Shown piece after piece: positions 53,001 to 63,304 of a stretch of 64,000 nucleotides of DNA (position 1 is the first letter of the stretch; the number at the start of each line of letters is the position of its first letter). Under the pieces are notes generated by a model. It saw only the letters and a program-made list of their open reading frames with translations. It did no database searches and was not told the origin of the DNA. The DNA comes from Rana temporaria. Lineage: Eukaryota > Chordata > Amphibia > Anura > Ranidae. The DNA is taken from NCBI RefSeq assembly GCF_905171775.1, contig NC_053500.1, positions 128,603,830 to 128,667,829 of the forward strand. Reading direction: 5' to 3'. Both the position numbers and the translations under genes were made by a program.

Positions 53001-53511
53001 AAGTAATTTGCACCCCTAACCCACAGACATTTTGCACTCCCTGAATCCCTTCCACTCATACAGTATTAAAACCTTTATGGTACATTTTAGGATGTACAAC
53101 TCTTTCTCTTTGTTCTCCTTTCTTTCTCTTTTATCTCTCTTTATTCAAATGTATTTTTTTCCCCCGATCCCTCTCCAGCGGTCTTTTCTTTTTCTCCCTT
53201 TTTCTTTCATCCCGCTCTTTTCCTCTATATTCCATATATTCCCTATTTTTATTACTTCTCTTGCTCCTTGGTGTGGGGGGGATGGGATGAGTGGCAGTGC
53301 TGGTGGGAAATTGGGATGAGTGGCAATGCTGGGGAGAGTTCTGATCAGTCAAAAAGGCTGGGAGAGCGGTGTGGGCTTCATTAACAGCCCAGGATGTGGG
53401 GACCCCTGGCAAATCATCATTTGACCCCCGAGGGGGTCCCGATCCCCAGGTTGAGAACCACTGCCATACAGGCTGGTTAAACTACACTGATTCAGTGCAA
53501 GAAAATGCACT

Positions 53512-53581
<70 letters not shown>

Positions 53582-56500
53582 TATATTATATATGCGCATT
53601 ACTGGATCTCACCCACCCCAGACGCATTATGCTTTCATGTGTGGGCACGGCAGAATTTTTGATTCAACGATCCCATGTTTTTGCCTTCCTCTGGATTAAC
53701 CGTGGGTAAAGGATTGTGTATATGGGATTGCATTATTATTATTGATTTTTATTTGTTGAACTATGGACTTGTGTCTTTTTTCAACCTAACTATATAACAA
53801 CTACATCCAGGACCCTTATGACCCGTATCTGAATCACATCTAAAAGGTGCTCATGTTAATAAGTATTTATCAATTGCATCTGGAATAAAGTTATGGGCGC
53901 TCCAAATACACCCCTCCCCCCTCCACCTTATAAAAGAAAAGCCCTTTATCAGTAAAAACAATGATCAACATATACTTGTGTACAAAGGTAAAGTGGCTCC
54001 AGTGTATCATTTAAGTAATGGTTTCAACTATATATGATCTATATTGCTCACCATGAGAGGGGATGGTGTCATCGGAACATGACGGGGTGGTAGTCTGTGT
54101 GCTGTATCCGCTCGAGCAATGCAGAGAGTCCCGGCTAAGTTGTATATCTGCGCTGAGTCCTTGGCTTAAAGCCAAAGCTAGATGGTCCCGTGGAATCTTG
54201 GGCTGAAAGGAAAACAAGAGGTGTCAGACCGTGCCGGACCTTCATGGCTCTGGGCTGCAGCTGATGGCTCCCATACAGCCGGAGCCTGCGAGACCGGAAG
54301 AAAGACTGGGTGAAGATGGGAACCATCTCAGTGGTGACAGCACGCTGCTGGAAGGCTTAATTTTAAAAGAAAAAGTATTTCATATTGTGCTAGTATGCGA
54401 TGCATACTAGCACATTGTACCATTGCCTTTGCAGGGGATTTTTAAAAGCAGCATTCCCATGAAAGACCAATCAAAGCAGAGATTTTAGAAACTTACTTTA
54501 GCCATGACCTGGGGAGGTGGAAGCCGAAATCCATCGTTGGTCTGGATTGGTTTTGCGATCTCCTCACTTGGACTATTAGAGGAAGACATCTGCAGATTGC
54601 TATTCATCTTCGGATCCTAAAGAGAAAGATTTATGGTGTGAATTTTTATAACATAAGTGCATTTTGTTTGCGTGTGAAAAAGAAAAATCATCTATACTGA
54701 CTGCAAGACGGCAAAGATCAAAGTAATTACAAACAACGGACCTAAAGCAAGATGGTCCAACTGTAAAATCGAATATGTGATGTAGGCTGCCCATACTAAT
54801 AGGACTATGCTCTAAGCACCCCTTGCAACATTAGGACCCCTTTCACACTGAGGGCAGTTTTCAGGCGTTTTAGCGCTAGAAATAGCGCCTGAAAACTGCC
54901 TCCCATTCAATGCAATGGGTGCTTTCACACTGGGGAGGTGTGCTTGCGGGACGTTAGAAAAAGTTCTGCAAGCAACATCTTTGGGGCGGTTTGGAAGCAC
55001 TGTATTTAGCGCTCCCAAAATGCCCCTACCCAATGAATAGTCTGAAAAGCGCTTCGGAAGGGCCGCAAGCACGGGAGTTACGAAACTCTTCTTTGGGGTT
55101 AAAAGCGCCCCGCTAGCGGCCGAAAAGCACTGCTTTAACAGCGCTAAAGCGGCGCTTTACCACGAATGCACAGTGTGAAAGGAGTCTTTGTAAATGTGTG
55201 GATTTTTCCAGTAGAACCATTGGATAGGCACTTCCGTTGAACAGCAGTGATTGGAAGTGTGTGCAAGCGAGTGCAAAACACAATGCAGGTGGCAGCATGT
55301 ACACAGAGTTCTTCTCACCTTTTGGGTCTATTTGTAAAGGAATCTATAAAAAAATGTGATCAATACCCTAGTTAAATAACTTTAAAGCTTAATCTTTATT
55401 AAAAGCCAGGAGTTACAAAAATTGTAGCTGCTGACTTTTAATAAACAAACACGCCTGTCCCACGGTCCAGAGATGTGCTCACCTGAGCCGTCCCCTCCCT
55501 CTGTCTTCTGTCCTTCCCGCCGGCATCTCAACTGTGGGCACTTCGCTGTGACAGCTTGCAGCTTTACAGCCAGGTGCCCACTGTGCATTGCAAAATGGTT
55601 CCCGCAGTCTTCTGGGACCTGCGACGTGTCCCAGATGACTGTGGGGGCCAGCGGGGAGAATAGCGCCCCATCGCTGGGGGCCAGCGGGGAGAAAAGCGGC
55701 CCATCCTTGGGGGCCAGCGGGGAGAAAAGCGCCCCCCCCCCCATCCTTGGGGGTCAGCGGGGAGAAAAGCGCCCCCCCCCCCCCCCATCCTTGGGGGTCA
55801 GCGGGGAGAATAGGGGGCCAGCGAGGAGAATAGCGACCCATCCTTGGGGGCCAGCAGGGAAAATAGCGCCCCATCGCTGGGGGGTCAGCAGGGAGAATAG
55901 CGCCCCATCGCTGGGGGGTCAGCAGGGAGAATAGCGCCCCATCGCTGGGGGGTCAGCAGGGAGAATAGCGCCCCATCGCTGGGGGGTCAGCAGGGAGAAT
56001 AGCGCCCCATCGCTGGGGGTCAGCAGGGAGAATAGCGCCCCATCGCTGGGGGTCAGCAGGGAGAATAGCGCCCCATCGCTGGGGGTCAGCAGGGAGAATA
56101 GCGCCCCATCGCTGGGGGCCAGCGGGGAGAATAGCGCCCCATCTCGCTGGGGGCCAGCGGGGAGAATAGCGCCCCATCTCGCTGGGGGCCAGCGGGGAGA
56201 ATAGCGCCCCATCTCGCTGGGGGCCAGCGGGGAGAATAGCGCCCCATCGCTGGGGGCCAGCGGGGAGAATAGCGCCCCATCTCGCTGGGGGCCAGCGGGG
56301 AGAATAGCGCCCCATCTCGCTGGGGGCCAGCAGGGAGAATAGCGCCCCATCTCGCTGGAGGCCAGCAGGGAGAATAGCGCCCCATCTCGCTGGAGGCCAG
56401 CAGGGAGAATAGCGCCCCATCTCGCTGGGGGCCAGCGGGGAGAATAGCGCCCCATCTCGCTGGAGGCCAGCGGGGAGAATAGCGCCCCATCTCGCTGGGG

Positions 56501-58801
56501 GCCAGCGGGGAGAATAGCGCCCCATCTCGCTGGGGGCCAGCGGGGAGAATAGCGCCCCATCTCGCTGGGGGCCAGCGGGGAGAATAGCGCCCCATCTCGC
56601 TGGGGGCCAGCGGGGAGAATAGCGCCCCATTCTTGGGGGCCAGCGGGGAGAATAGTGTCCCATTGATCTAAATTCAGCAGGTCCACATTTCCACTGGGCA
56701 AATTTCCATCAGTGTATTATAGCTTTAGAATGCAAGGTAACCCCCCCTCCCTCCCAGTATATGACCAGGCTTGCCTGTGATGGTGAACCCCCAATGAAAA
56801 TAGCTTCCTGTACATGAAAGCAGAGTGTGCCATTATGTACTTAAAGTGAGATATAAAAAGGAAAGAAAAGAAGTGAGCCATGGAATCCTTTGTTGAAGGG
56901 GCAAGTGTCAAGTGCGTCTCCATGTGAAGCACTTCCCTTACTTCTGTACACTAATACTACACCTGACCGAGTGTTTGCTGGCAGTGTGTGCAGCGGAGGA
57001 AGCTTCTGTCAGGTCAAGGGCTCTCAAGACCTTTTCACAAGCTGAATGGAGAGATTCATATGTATAGAGAGCTCTGTGTGTTTAATCACCAGTGCATGTG
57101 AGATCGGTATGAATTGGGCACAGAAAGGAGGGCTGCCCTATTACTGCAGCACGAACGATGAAAGATCAAACACGTGTTTTACCTTCTTTAGGCCAAATGT
57201 CTAATCAAACCTGGAATATTTAAAGATGAAGTTAAATCTACTTAGATTTTATTTTGCCCTTCCTGGTTCGCCTTAAAATAAAAATAAAACCGGCTTCTTT
57301 ATGCAATGCAGGCAGATCATGGCTGGTGGGAGAGGCCAGCAGGGTGCTGCACATAGATTCTTGAAAATATCATACCCCCTTTGGTACCTCTCTAATAGGT
57401 AGGTGTCTGTCCATCTGGAGTTATGACCGTTTCTAGGTGGGTTACATTTGCAGGCCTACTTACCTAGGTATTGCCCACATGTGATGCAGATCCTCTATGT
57501 TTGAAAGAGCTGAAATCCAAGGAATAAAAGGGGCAGGCCAGAGGCAGGCTTGGGAGGAAAGGACTAGACCGGCATGCATACTCAACCTGTGGCCCTCCAG
57601 CTGTTGTGGAACTACAAGTCCCATGAGGCATTGCAAGGCTGACCATTACAAGCATGACTCCCAAAGGCAGAGGCGTGATGGGACTTGTAGCTCCACAACA
57701 GCTTGCGTGCCATAGGTTGGGCACCCATGATTTATTGCTGAATGTCCTCCAGCCAGCAACTGAGGACTCTATCCAACTTGCTGCCGCTTCCAATGCGGAC
57801 TGCGAGAAGCTCACAGTGTGCAGTGAAATCAGATTAAGCAATTTCAGTACAGGAGAGAAGCCTGTACAACTGTGCAAGACAGAAGGGAAGGTTGGAGTTC
57901 AGCTTTAAAGTGGTTATAAACCCCCAGACATGAAATATGACCAAAGCATACCCCTCTATAGGGTGTACTTGTCTTAATCCAGAGAACGAAGGCCTCATTT
58001 CCACTGAGCGGAACGGTTCGGTACAGTTTGGAAGGGTAAGAATGGTCCGGCCTATTCTGGTGAGCGTTTCCACTGCAACTCGGACCGTCAGGGGCCATAC
58101 AGGGTTTAAAAAAAAGCCTAGTCATGTAAACCCTGAGTGACATTTATCATTCTAAAGTACTTTGTATTCTAAAAAAAAAATCCTTTTTTTTTCCTAATAA
58201 AAATGCATATCTAGCATTTTTTTTTAGCATCCTCTGATGCCGTTTTCCTGCAGTCTCTGTCTACATCAGTGGCGTAGCGTGGGTGGTGCGAGGGGGCCTA
58301 CCGCCCCGGGCGCAAAATTTAGAGGGGCGCTGTCACGAGTGTGAAGAGGAGGGAGCGCCAACAACAGATGGGACATAGGAACATATGCATGATGTCACCA
58401 CTCCAGGCTTATCCAGTCATTATCAAGCACACACTCCCTTTCCCTACAGCCACCGCTGTCTCACATAGTGGATCATGTGACCAGACTGGAGATAGCTGAA
58501 AATAGGTAAGTCCATGGATCAGGGGGGGGGGGGGGCGCAAATTACTTGCCTCGCCCCAGGTGCTGACAACCCACGCTACGCCACTGGTCTACATGCACTC
58601 CAGCGAGCGCTGCATGGCATTTCTTAGGACGGGTTCCCTGATGGTGACAACAGTGGACTCTGACAACTATAAAGTTCTGTGACTCTTACCTGGAACATGG
58701 TCTCCAGCATTATGGAAGAGGGGGGACGAATATGAAGAGCTTCTATTGAGCTTGAGATTGAGTCCATAGATGGAACGTGTCTCATTGATCCATGTAGATA
58801 G
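46317..58801 (-). CDS. MTSS-family (I-BAR/WH2) gene, C-terminal four exons, 5' part outside window
   Basis: MTSS1/MTSS2 proteins bind membranes through an N-terminal I-BAR domain and actin monomers through a C-terminal WH2 motif. Exons 58801-58690, 54616-54497, 54202-54052 and 47050-46317 join in frame (1117 nt). Recognisable blocks in order are SRDSLHCSSGYSTQTTTPSC, the acidic ADYDYISLHG, FDKSSTIPRNSDISQNYRR, MFQAKRPAST, ATIKRKPSNKPTLRRGTVSG and VPIPIRTPMVPVKTPTLPD. The end is DMLSMIKRGVRLRKTISNDR plus SAPLMK, the WH2-like tail. MFQAKRPAST is closer to MTSS1 (MTSS2 has LIQTKRPAST), but many positions differ from both. No I-BAR exon was recognised from 58.8 to 64 kb, so the gene continues past the window. 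Confidence 0.9.
47636..47800. repeat. Degenerate copy of the CTCCAAAC minisatellite-hAT family
   Basis: GGGGGTCTTCAAACTTTAAC at the left, GGTGTCAGTGGGAAAGAATG units, and CCCCAGTTTGGAGATTCTGC at the right. It lies in the last MTSS intron. Confidence 0.55.
47883..47920 (-). ncRNA. Degenerate hammerhead-like motif, copy D
   Basis: On the minus strand CTGAAGA (47917-47911) plus A is followed by a weak hairpin. The conserved GAAA is replaced by GAGA, then ACGGGT could form a short stem III. Stem I is mostly lost. It reads as a decayed member of the same repeat class. Confidence 0.25.
48859..48897 (+). ncRNA. Hammerhead-ribozyme-like motif, copy B
   Basis: Stem I is CCTC with GAGG (48859-48862 and 48894-48897). 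The core CTGAAGA is at 48863, followed by an extra A. Stem II is GCGG-CATCA-CCGC, then GAAA at 48884. Stem III is ACC/GGT and C48893 is at the cleavage position. This is the best-paired stem II of the copies. It sits in the last MTSS intron, antisense to the gene. Confidence 0.5.
48900..50902. other. MTSS intron, unrecognised plus a G-run
   Basis: Contains a run of 22 G at 49469-49490, and a C-run near 49747. Near 50360-50600 GGGGGCCC-type words (CCGGGGGCCCGAAGC, GGGGGGCCCTAAGC) resemble the ends of the hAT-like element at 3443. No exon was recognised. Confidence 0.4.
50903..51288. mobile_element. MITE of the CCCCTTTCACATTGAGGCG family
   Basis: TAAGGCCCCTTTCACATTGA at the left and the near-inverse TCAATGTAAAAGAGGTCTTA at the right. 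The interior has paired TATACCGCATGAAAAA and GCGCTATTT words. A second copy is at 54831. Confidence 0.78.
51289..52454. other. MTSS intron, unrecognised
   Basis: Ordinary intron sequence with T-runs. No repeat family or exon was recognised. Confidence 0.35.
52455..52790 (-). pseudogene. Tc1-like transposase 3' fragment
   Basis: AGCCAAAAGTTTGGGAACAC is the typical Tc1 terminal region. The minus strand reads PTSSYRFDGQVFPNFWLFL and upstream LEESLHSRLKAILAVKEGQL, with a readable SSVPDLTNCFLAELTQI segment. Only the 3' part remains. Confidence 0.65.
52886..53463. mobile_element. hAT-like element with perfect 8-bp duplication
   Basis: CCATACAG at 52878-52885 and 53464-53471. Ends are CAGTGGTTCTCAACCCTC and CCAGGTTGAGAACCACTG. 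The interior has a pyrimidine-rich tract and short GGGATGAGTGGCAATGCTGG tandem units. No transposase. Confidence 0.92.
53512..53592. repeat. (TG)n(TA)n microsatellite
   Basis: A short TG tract runs into about 25 TA units, then TATTATATTATATTA. Confidence 0.95.
53685..53800 (+). repeat. Dispersed repeat tail, TTGAACTATGGACTTGTGTC type
   Basis: Ends with the vertebrate-typical TTTTTTCAACCTAACTATAT. The same repeat at 9775-9849 and 10839-10890 is interrupted by the TTAA element, so this copy represents the uninterrupted form. Confidence 0.65.
54052..54202 (-). CDS. MTSS-family exon (SRDSL..SSGYSTQTTTPSC)
   Basis: Acceptor TTTCAG and donor CATG/GTGAGC bound 151 nt, phase 0 to 1. It carries PKIPRDHLALALSQGLS and SRDSLHCSSGYSTQTTTPSC followed by SDDTIPSH, the most conserved serine/threonine-rich block of the family. 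Confidence 0.94.
54497..54616 (-). CDS. MTSS-family exon
   Basis: Acceptor CTCTTTAG and donor AAA/GTAAGT bound 120 nt (40 codons, phase 0/0). It encodes DPKMNSNLQMSSSNSPSEE, then PIQTNDGFRLPPPQVMAK. The low-complexity serine and proline content fits the family linker. It joins PKIPRDH of the next exon in frame. Confidence 0.85.
54831..55189. mobile_element. MITE of the CCCCTTTCACACTGAGG family
   Basis: TTAGGACCCCTTTCACACTG at the left, CAGTGTGAAAGGAGTCTT at the right. Inner TTTTCAGGCG / CGCCTGAAAA and TAGCGCTA words pair. Confidence 0.78.
55380..55480. mobile_element. Remnant of the AGCGGAGTTCCACC TTAA MITE family
   Basis: TTTATTAAAAGCCAGGAGTT and TGTAGCTGCTGACTTTTAAT match the internal palindrome of 11984 and 34142. 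The remainder is replaced or masked by the adjacent minisatellite. Confidence 0.5.
55642..56668. repeat. 33-35 bp minisatellite in an MTSS intron
   Basis: About 30 units of GGGGGCCAGCGGGGAGAATA then GCGCCCCATCTCGCT. Two classes are separated in space: a 33-34 bp form with TCAGCAGGG and CATCGCT at 55870-56100, and a 35-bp form with CCAGCGGGG and CATCTCGCT at 56105-56630. Long poly-C variants are at 55730-55790. Long open frames on the minus strand are repeat artefacts. Confidence 0.95.
56670..57571. other. MTSS intron, unrecognised
   Basis: No gene or repeat family was recognised. A C-run is near 56742. Confidence 0.4.
57572..57728. mobile_element. Foldback hAT-like MITE, aged
   Basis: CATGCATACTCAACCTGTGG pairs loosely with CCATAGGTTGGGCACCCATG. 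Inner arms ACTACAAGTCCCATGAGGCA / TGATGGGACTTGTAG are clear. Related to 40149 and 58994. No target duplication was found. Confidence 0.7.
58267..58586. mobile_element. hAT-like element with perfect 8-bp duplication
   Basis: GTCTACAT at 58259-58266 and 58587-58594. Ends CAGTGGCGTAGCGTGGGTGG and AACCCACGCTACGCCACTG are inverted. It ends only about 100 bases before the MTSS exon donor at 58690. Confidence 0.93.
58690..58801 (-). CDS. MTSS-family exon, first one visible in this window
   Basis: Acceptor CTCCCGTCAG and donor TTCCAG/GTAAGA bound 112 nt. Phase 0 at the donor fixes the frame: YLHGSMRHVPSMDSISSSIE, then PPSSIMLETMFQ. It is serine-rich linker with no domain recognised. It is called on splice signals, frame continuity and position. 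Confidence 0.72.
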
Positions 58802-58993
58802 CTGACGGGAGAGAGGAAGCACAAATGAAATGAAGTCACGTGACCTTACACTGAATATTCTAAAAGTGTAACCGACATTACCCACTCAGCTTTTATAAAG
58901 CAATTATTCAAACAATCATTTGTGTAGAAAAAAAAAGGGTAAGTTTACCTTTGCACGAAAATTGAAAAGGTCAACCAACTCCAAGCTATAGCT

Positions 58994-59137
58994 CAGGGGT
59001 CTCCAAACTATGGCCCAGTTGTTAACGACCACAACTCCCAGTATGCCTAGTCATGTCTGTGAATGTCAGAGTTTTACAATGCCTCATGGGACGTGTATTT
59101 CCGCAACAGCTGAAGGGCCGTAGTTTGGTGATCCCTG
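58994..59137. mobile_element. Short hAT-like foldback MITE
   Basis: CTATAGCT (58986-58993) and CTATAGCC (59138-59145) match at 7 of 8. Ends are CAGGGGTCTCCAAACTATGG and CGTAGTTTGGTGATCCCTG. Confidence 0.85.
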
Positions 59138-59227
59138 CTATAGCCGATCGATGCAAGCACCCGAAAGTGTTAAACTTTACTTTGCATGCCAGTATGAAAA
59201 ATATAATTGATGATAGGTCTACTCTAA

Positions 59228-60212
59228 CCACTTAAGGACCGGACCAATATGCTGCTAAATGACCCAAGGGGTTTTTACAATTCGGCACTGCGTCGCTTTA
59301 ACAGACAATTGCGCGGTGGTGCGACGTGGCTCCCAAACAAAATTGGCATCCTTTTTCCCCCACAAATAGAGCTTTCTTTTGGTGGTATTTGATCACCTCT
59401 GCGGGTTTTTTTTTTTTGCGCTATAAACAAAAATAGAGCGACAATTTTGAAAAAAATTCAATATTTTTTACTTTTTGTTATAATAAATATCCCCCAAAAA
59501 CATATATAAAAAGTTTTTTTTCCCTCAGTTTAGGCCGATACGTATTCTTCTACCTATTTTTGGTACAAAAAAATCGCATAAAGCGTTTATCGATTGGTTT
59601 GCGCAAAATTTATAGCGTTTACAAAAATAGGGGATAGTTTTATAATTTTTTTTTTTTTTTTACTACTTATGGCGGCGATCAGCGATTTTTTTCGTGACTG
59701 TGACAATGTGGCGGACACTTCGGACAATTTTGACACATTTTTGGGACCATTGTCATTTTCACAAAAAATGCATTTAAATTGCATTGTTTATTGTGAAAAT
59801 GACAGTTGCAGTTTGGGAGTTAACCACAAGGGGCGCTGTAGGAGTTAGGGTACACCTAGTGTGTGTTTACAACTGTAGGGGGGGGGTGTGGCTGTAAGTC
59901 TGACGTCATCGATCGAGTCTCCCTATAAAAGGGATCACTCGATCGATGCAGTGAAGCACGGGGAAGCCGTGTTTACATACGGCTCTCCTCGTTCTTCAGC
60001 TCTCCATCGATCGCGATGGAGCGGCTATAAACCAATAGCCGCGCCGTCGTCCCGGATGGCTCCCCGCGGGTATCAGACCGCCGCATGTAGCAGGGGGGGG
60101 GGGTCCCGATCGGACCCCCGACCCACGTCTAGGCAGGCACGTACAGGTACGTTAATGTGCCTGTCCGTGCCATTCTGCCGACGTAAATCTACATGCGGCG
60201 GTCGGGAAGTGG
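59228..60212. mobile_element. piggyBac-like non-autonomous element with CTAA duplication
   Basis: Opposite orientation to 9854-10834 and closely similar along its length. Ends are CCACTTAAGGACCGGACC and GGTCGGGAAGTGG. The flanking tetramer is CTAA on both sides (59224-59227 and 60213-60216) instead of TTAA. Confidence 0.85.
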
Positions 60213-60216
60213 CTAA

Positions 60217-61500
60217 AGGGTAATCTGCCCCTTTGCTCATAATTCTGCATTGTACTCTTCTCTGTCAAAAGTACCACCCTCGGTTATCCTGCTGCAGTCT
60301 CTTGTATATAATATCCTATAGAGATTGTGAACACTCTTCGTAGCAGCAGCCATAACAAGTGGGCGGAGCTGGGAACTTTGCTGCAGCCCATGGCACATAT
60401 AAGAAGCAATGATGAGGACGACGATGTAATCCGCCACCACCCACCAAAATATCAGTTACTTTGGCCATTTTAAGAACTGGCAGCCTCTCACCAAAGGCAC
60501 ATACATCTGACATGGGTGACAATGCCCTCTGTGTAATACATCCCACTGATCCCTAACAAGGGACCTTTGATGGAACAAATCCTGGGAATCCCCCCAACAA
60601 TGGATTATTATTCCATACAGTGAAACACCTTTTCTATCGGAATGTAAAAGTAGCCGGCACCAGGGAACGAGCGAAACTGGATAGCAAAGCAAAGCTACAC
60701 ATCGAGCTGACCTATAGTAACCTCCATTAATTGGGTAATGCAAGCTACCTGTTCTGCAGATAGGCCGAGGGTTGCTGGGTAATGAAGAGATATTGATAGC
60801 GGTGTAAAGTTACAGAGTAGTCAATGCTGAAAAGCTCTGCTGATGTAACTCTATCCAGTGTGCAATAGCTGCTGACGAGACAGAAACCAGCGATCATGCC
60901 AGAAGAACTTTGGTTTACAAGTGCAAGCACAATACCTGAACTGTCCACTAGATGGCACTCCAATTCTGCAGCTGTGGGTATAGGAATCTACCTGCTGATC
61001 TGGTCAGAGATCTGCAAATCCAAACAACTCTACATACCAGATCCTGCAATTCCATTGCACTGCCAAACTACAGCTAGGACTATAGAATAGGCTGAACCTC
61101 GAGATCAGCAAACGTCATCCAAATGTTCCTCCTTGAATCTTGATGTGCTTGTATATTTCTTCCAGATCTGTGCAGTGATCTGCTGGGAAATGTTACCTCT
61201 GTGCAGAAACTTCTTATAATAAAGACCGGTCACTGCTGCGCTCTCTCCTTGTGCAGGGTGACTGGTCTGGTCTCCGCCCCCCTTCTGAAAGTTTGCTAAA
61301 GAGAAGTGTTTAATGCCTGCATTCCGACCCACGTAAGTGTGAACCTGGCTTTATAACCCCAAACCAGTTATATTTGGTTTGCCAAATCACGGTGCATCCA
61401 AAAACAAAATACTTTCTATCTTTTGTTGCATCTCTGTAGTGCTGATGCCCTGCAGCCTCTTTCAGCCAATTCCTCTCTACATACACTCTAGCCATGGTTA
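60217..61500. other. Probable MTSS intron, unrecognised
   Basis: No exon with splice signals and family similarity was found on either strand. The sequence looks mostly non-repetitive. Confidence 0.4.
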
Positions 61501-62210
61501 CATGGACCCCCTGGAAGAAGTACGTTTTTTACGAAACGGACGTAGGGCGGAGTGGCGCGCTGTCGTCACCCAAACAAGCTCCAAATGTTCCCCAGTGGAC
61601 GGGTGTCTGAATTTGTGTTCCGGCCGGCACATCAGATTCAAGGCGATCTATTAACTGCATTTCTGTAAGTGCATTACTTTTTTTACTCATTTAATACACT
61701 ATGTGGAGCTTTTATCATTGTTTTTACATGGTGGATATTGCTGTCGGTGAAAATCACTTGTGAATGAGACCCAATTGGATCATATACGTCTGAACTACAT
61801 GACTGGGAGTGATTGCCCCTTTATATGCTGTTCATGATCCCCTGTAACAAGGGATCATGGAGATCTGGTAAGGATCCAATCAATAGTCTGGTGGAGGATT
61901 TATCACTGTTCCCTTTGGACACGTTTTCTACTACCTGACATTTGGCACAACTCACAGGTGTTCTGATAAGACTTTCGTCAATAATTTATGGACTTTGTCA
62001 CTGTTTATAATTTTAATATAATCTATATTAACTTATATTTTACCTGTTTTTGCTTATTTTGATTTCCAGCTTTTGTTTATATATGTTTTTTGATTGAAAT
62101 GTATATATTGTTTTTGTTGGTATCACTATAGCAATGTTTATTAACACTGATGAGTGTTGAGATGGCCACTTCGCGCCCTCTAGTGGCTACCAATCCCCAT
62201 CACACCATTT
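61500..62210 (+). mobile_element. Retroelement-like repeat with hammerhead-like motif
   Basis: The motif at 61508 is followed by AT-rich sequence and ends TTCGCGCCCTCTAGTGGCTA near 62180, the same order as 32900-33710. No coding sequence. Confidence 0.35.
61508..61547 (+). ncRNA. Hammerhead-ribozyme-like motif, copy C
   Basis: Stem I is CCC with GGG. The core reads CTGGAAGA, with one inserted G relative to CTGANGA, then an extra A. Stem II is GTA/TAC with a T-rich loop. GAAA is at 61533, stem III is ACG-GA-CGT, and A61544 is at the cleavage position. The inserted G in the core makes activity less likely than in copies A and B. Confidence 0.35.
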
Positions 62211-62344
62211 TTTTTTTTTAAAACAGCAGTGTGCTATATATAACACTATATATAACTTGCATTTAGAAATCACTGTTTGGTGCTTTCAATAACTTCTTAT
62301 GTTTAGAGTTAGCGTGATTTATATCTTTCTCACATTAAAGTTCA

Positions 62345-62400
62345 TGTGTGTGTGTAAAGGCAGGTGTCCCAATACTTTTGACAATAAAGTGTACTTTACT
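62345..62400 (+). mobile_element. Tc1 terminal repeat fragment
   Basis: AAAGGCAGGTGTCCCAATAC then TTTTGACAATAAAGTGTA is the end of a common Tc1 family. Confidence 0.6.
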
Positions 62401-62470
62401 ATCTATTTACTAACGATAGCAACATGGGGATTAAAAATAATCAATTTTGATTGGGAGAGTTCCACTTTAA

Positions 62471-63300
62471 CCACTTCCCGATGGCCGCACGACTATATAC
62501 GGCCGCAGGGTGGTTCTACTTCTCTGGGACGCCGTCTTTTTACGGCCGCCCCTTTCCTCGTTCCCCGCGCGCGCAGCGGGGAACTTCTGTGCTGGCCGTG
62601 TCCCTTGGACACAACCAATCACAGATCGCCGTGAACAGCCAATCGGAGTGGCCGTTTGGTAGGCGATCTGTGCGGCCAATGAGAAATGATCTCATATGTA
62701 AACATATGAGATCATTTCTCATTGCTGGCTCTCACAATGACAGCGTCCTATCAGGGAGAGAGGAGACCGATCTGTGTCTCTTGTACATAGGGACACAGAT
62801 CGGTCACCTCCCCCAGTCACCCCCCTTCCCCCACAGTTAGAACACTTTATAGGGTACACATGTAACCCTTTCCTCACCCCCTAGTGTTAACCCCTTCCCT
62901 GCCAGTCACATTTATACAGTAATTAGTGCATATTTATAGCACCGATTGCAGTATAAATGTGAATGGTGTCAAAAGTGTCCGATGTGTCCGCCATAATGTC
63001 GCAGTCGCAATAAAAATCGCAGATCGCCGCCATTACTATAAAAAAAATAAAAAAAAATTCTGTCCCTTATTTTGTAGGTGCTATAACTTGAGCAAACCAG
63101 TCGCTTATTGCGATTTTTACTTATTGCGATGATCAAATACCACCAAAAGAAAGCTCTATTTGTGGGGGAAAAAAAGGACGTCAATTTTGTTTGGGAGCCA
63201 CGTCGCACGACCGCGCAATCGTCAGTTAAAGCAACGCAGTGCTGAATCGCAAAAAGTCCTCTGGGCAGGAAGAGGGTTTAAGTACCCAGTAAGGAAGTGG
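62471..63300. mobile_element. piggyBac-like non-autonomous element with TTAA duplication
   Basis: TTAA at 62467-62470 and 63301-63304. Ends are CCACTTCCCGATGGCC and CCAGTAAGGAAGTGG. The right half matches 9854-10834 (AAATACCACCAAAAGAAAGC, GGGAGCCACGTCGCAC). The left half is different and contains two perfect hairpins. Confidence 0.85.
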
Positions 63301-63304
63301 TTAA

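Noticed and set aside
55919..56701. 260-codon repetitive open frame on the minus strand
   Set aside because: Minisatellite artefact: the peptide is only a translated 35-bp unit.
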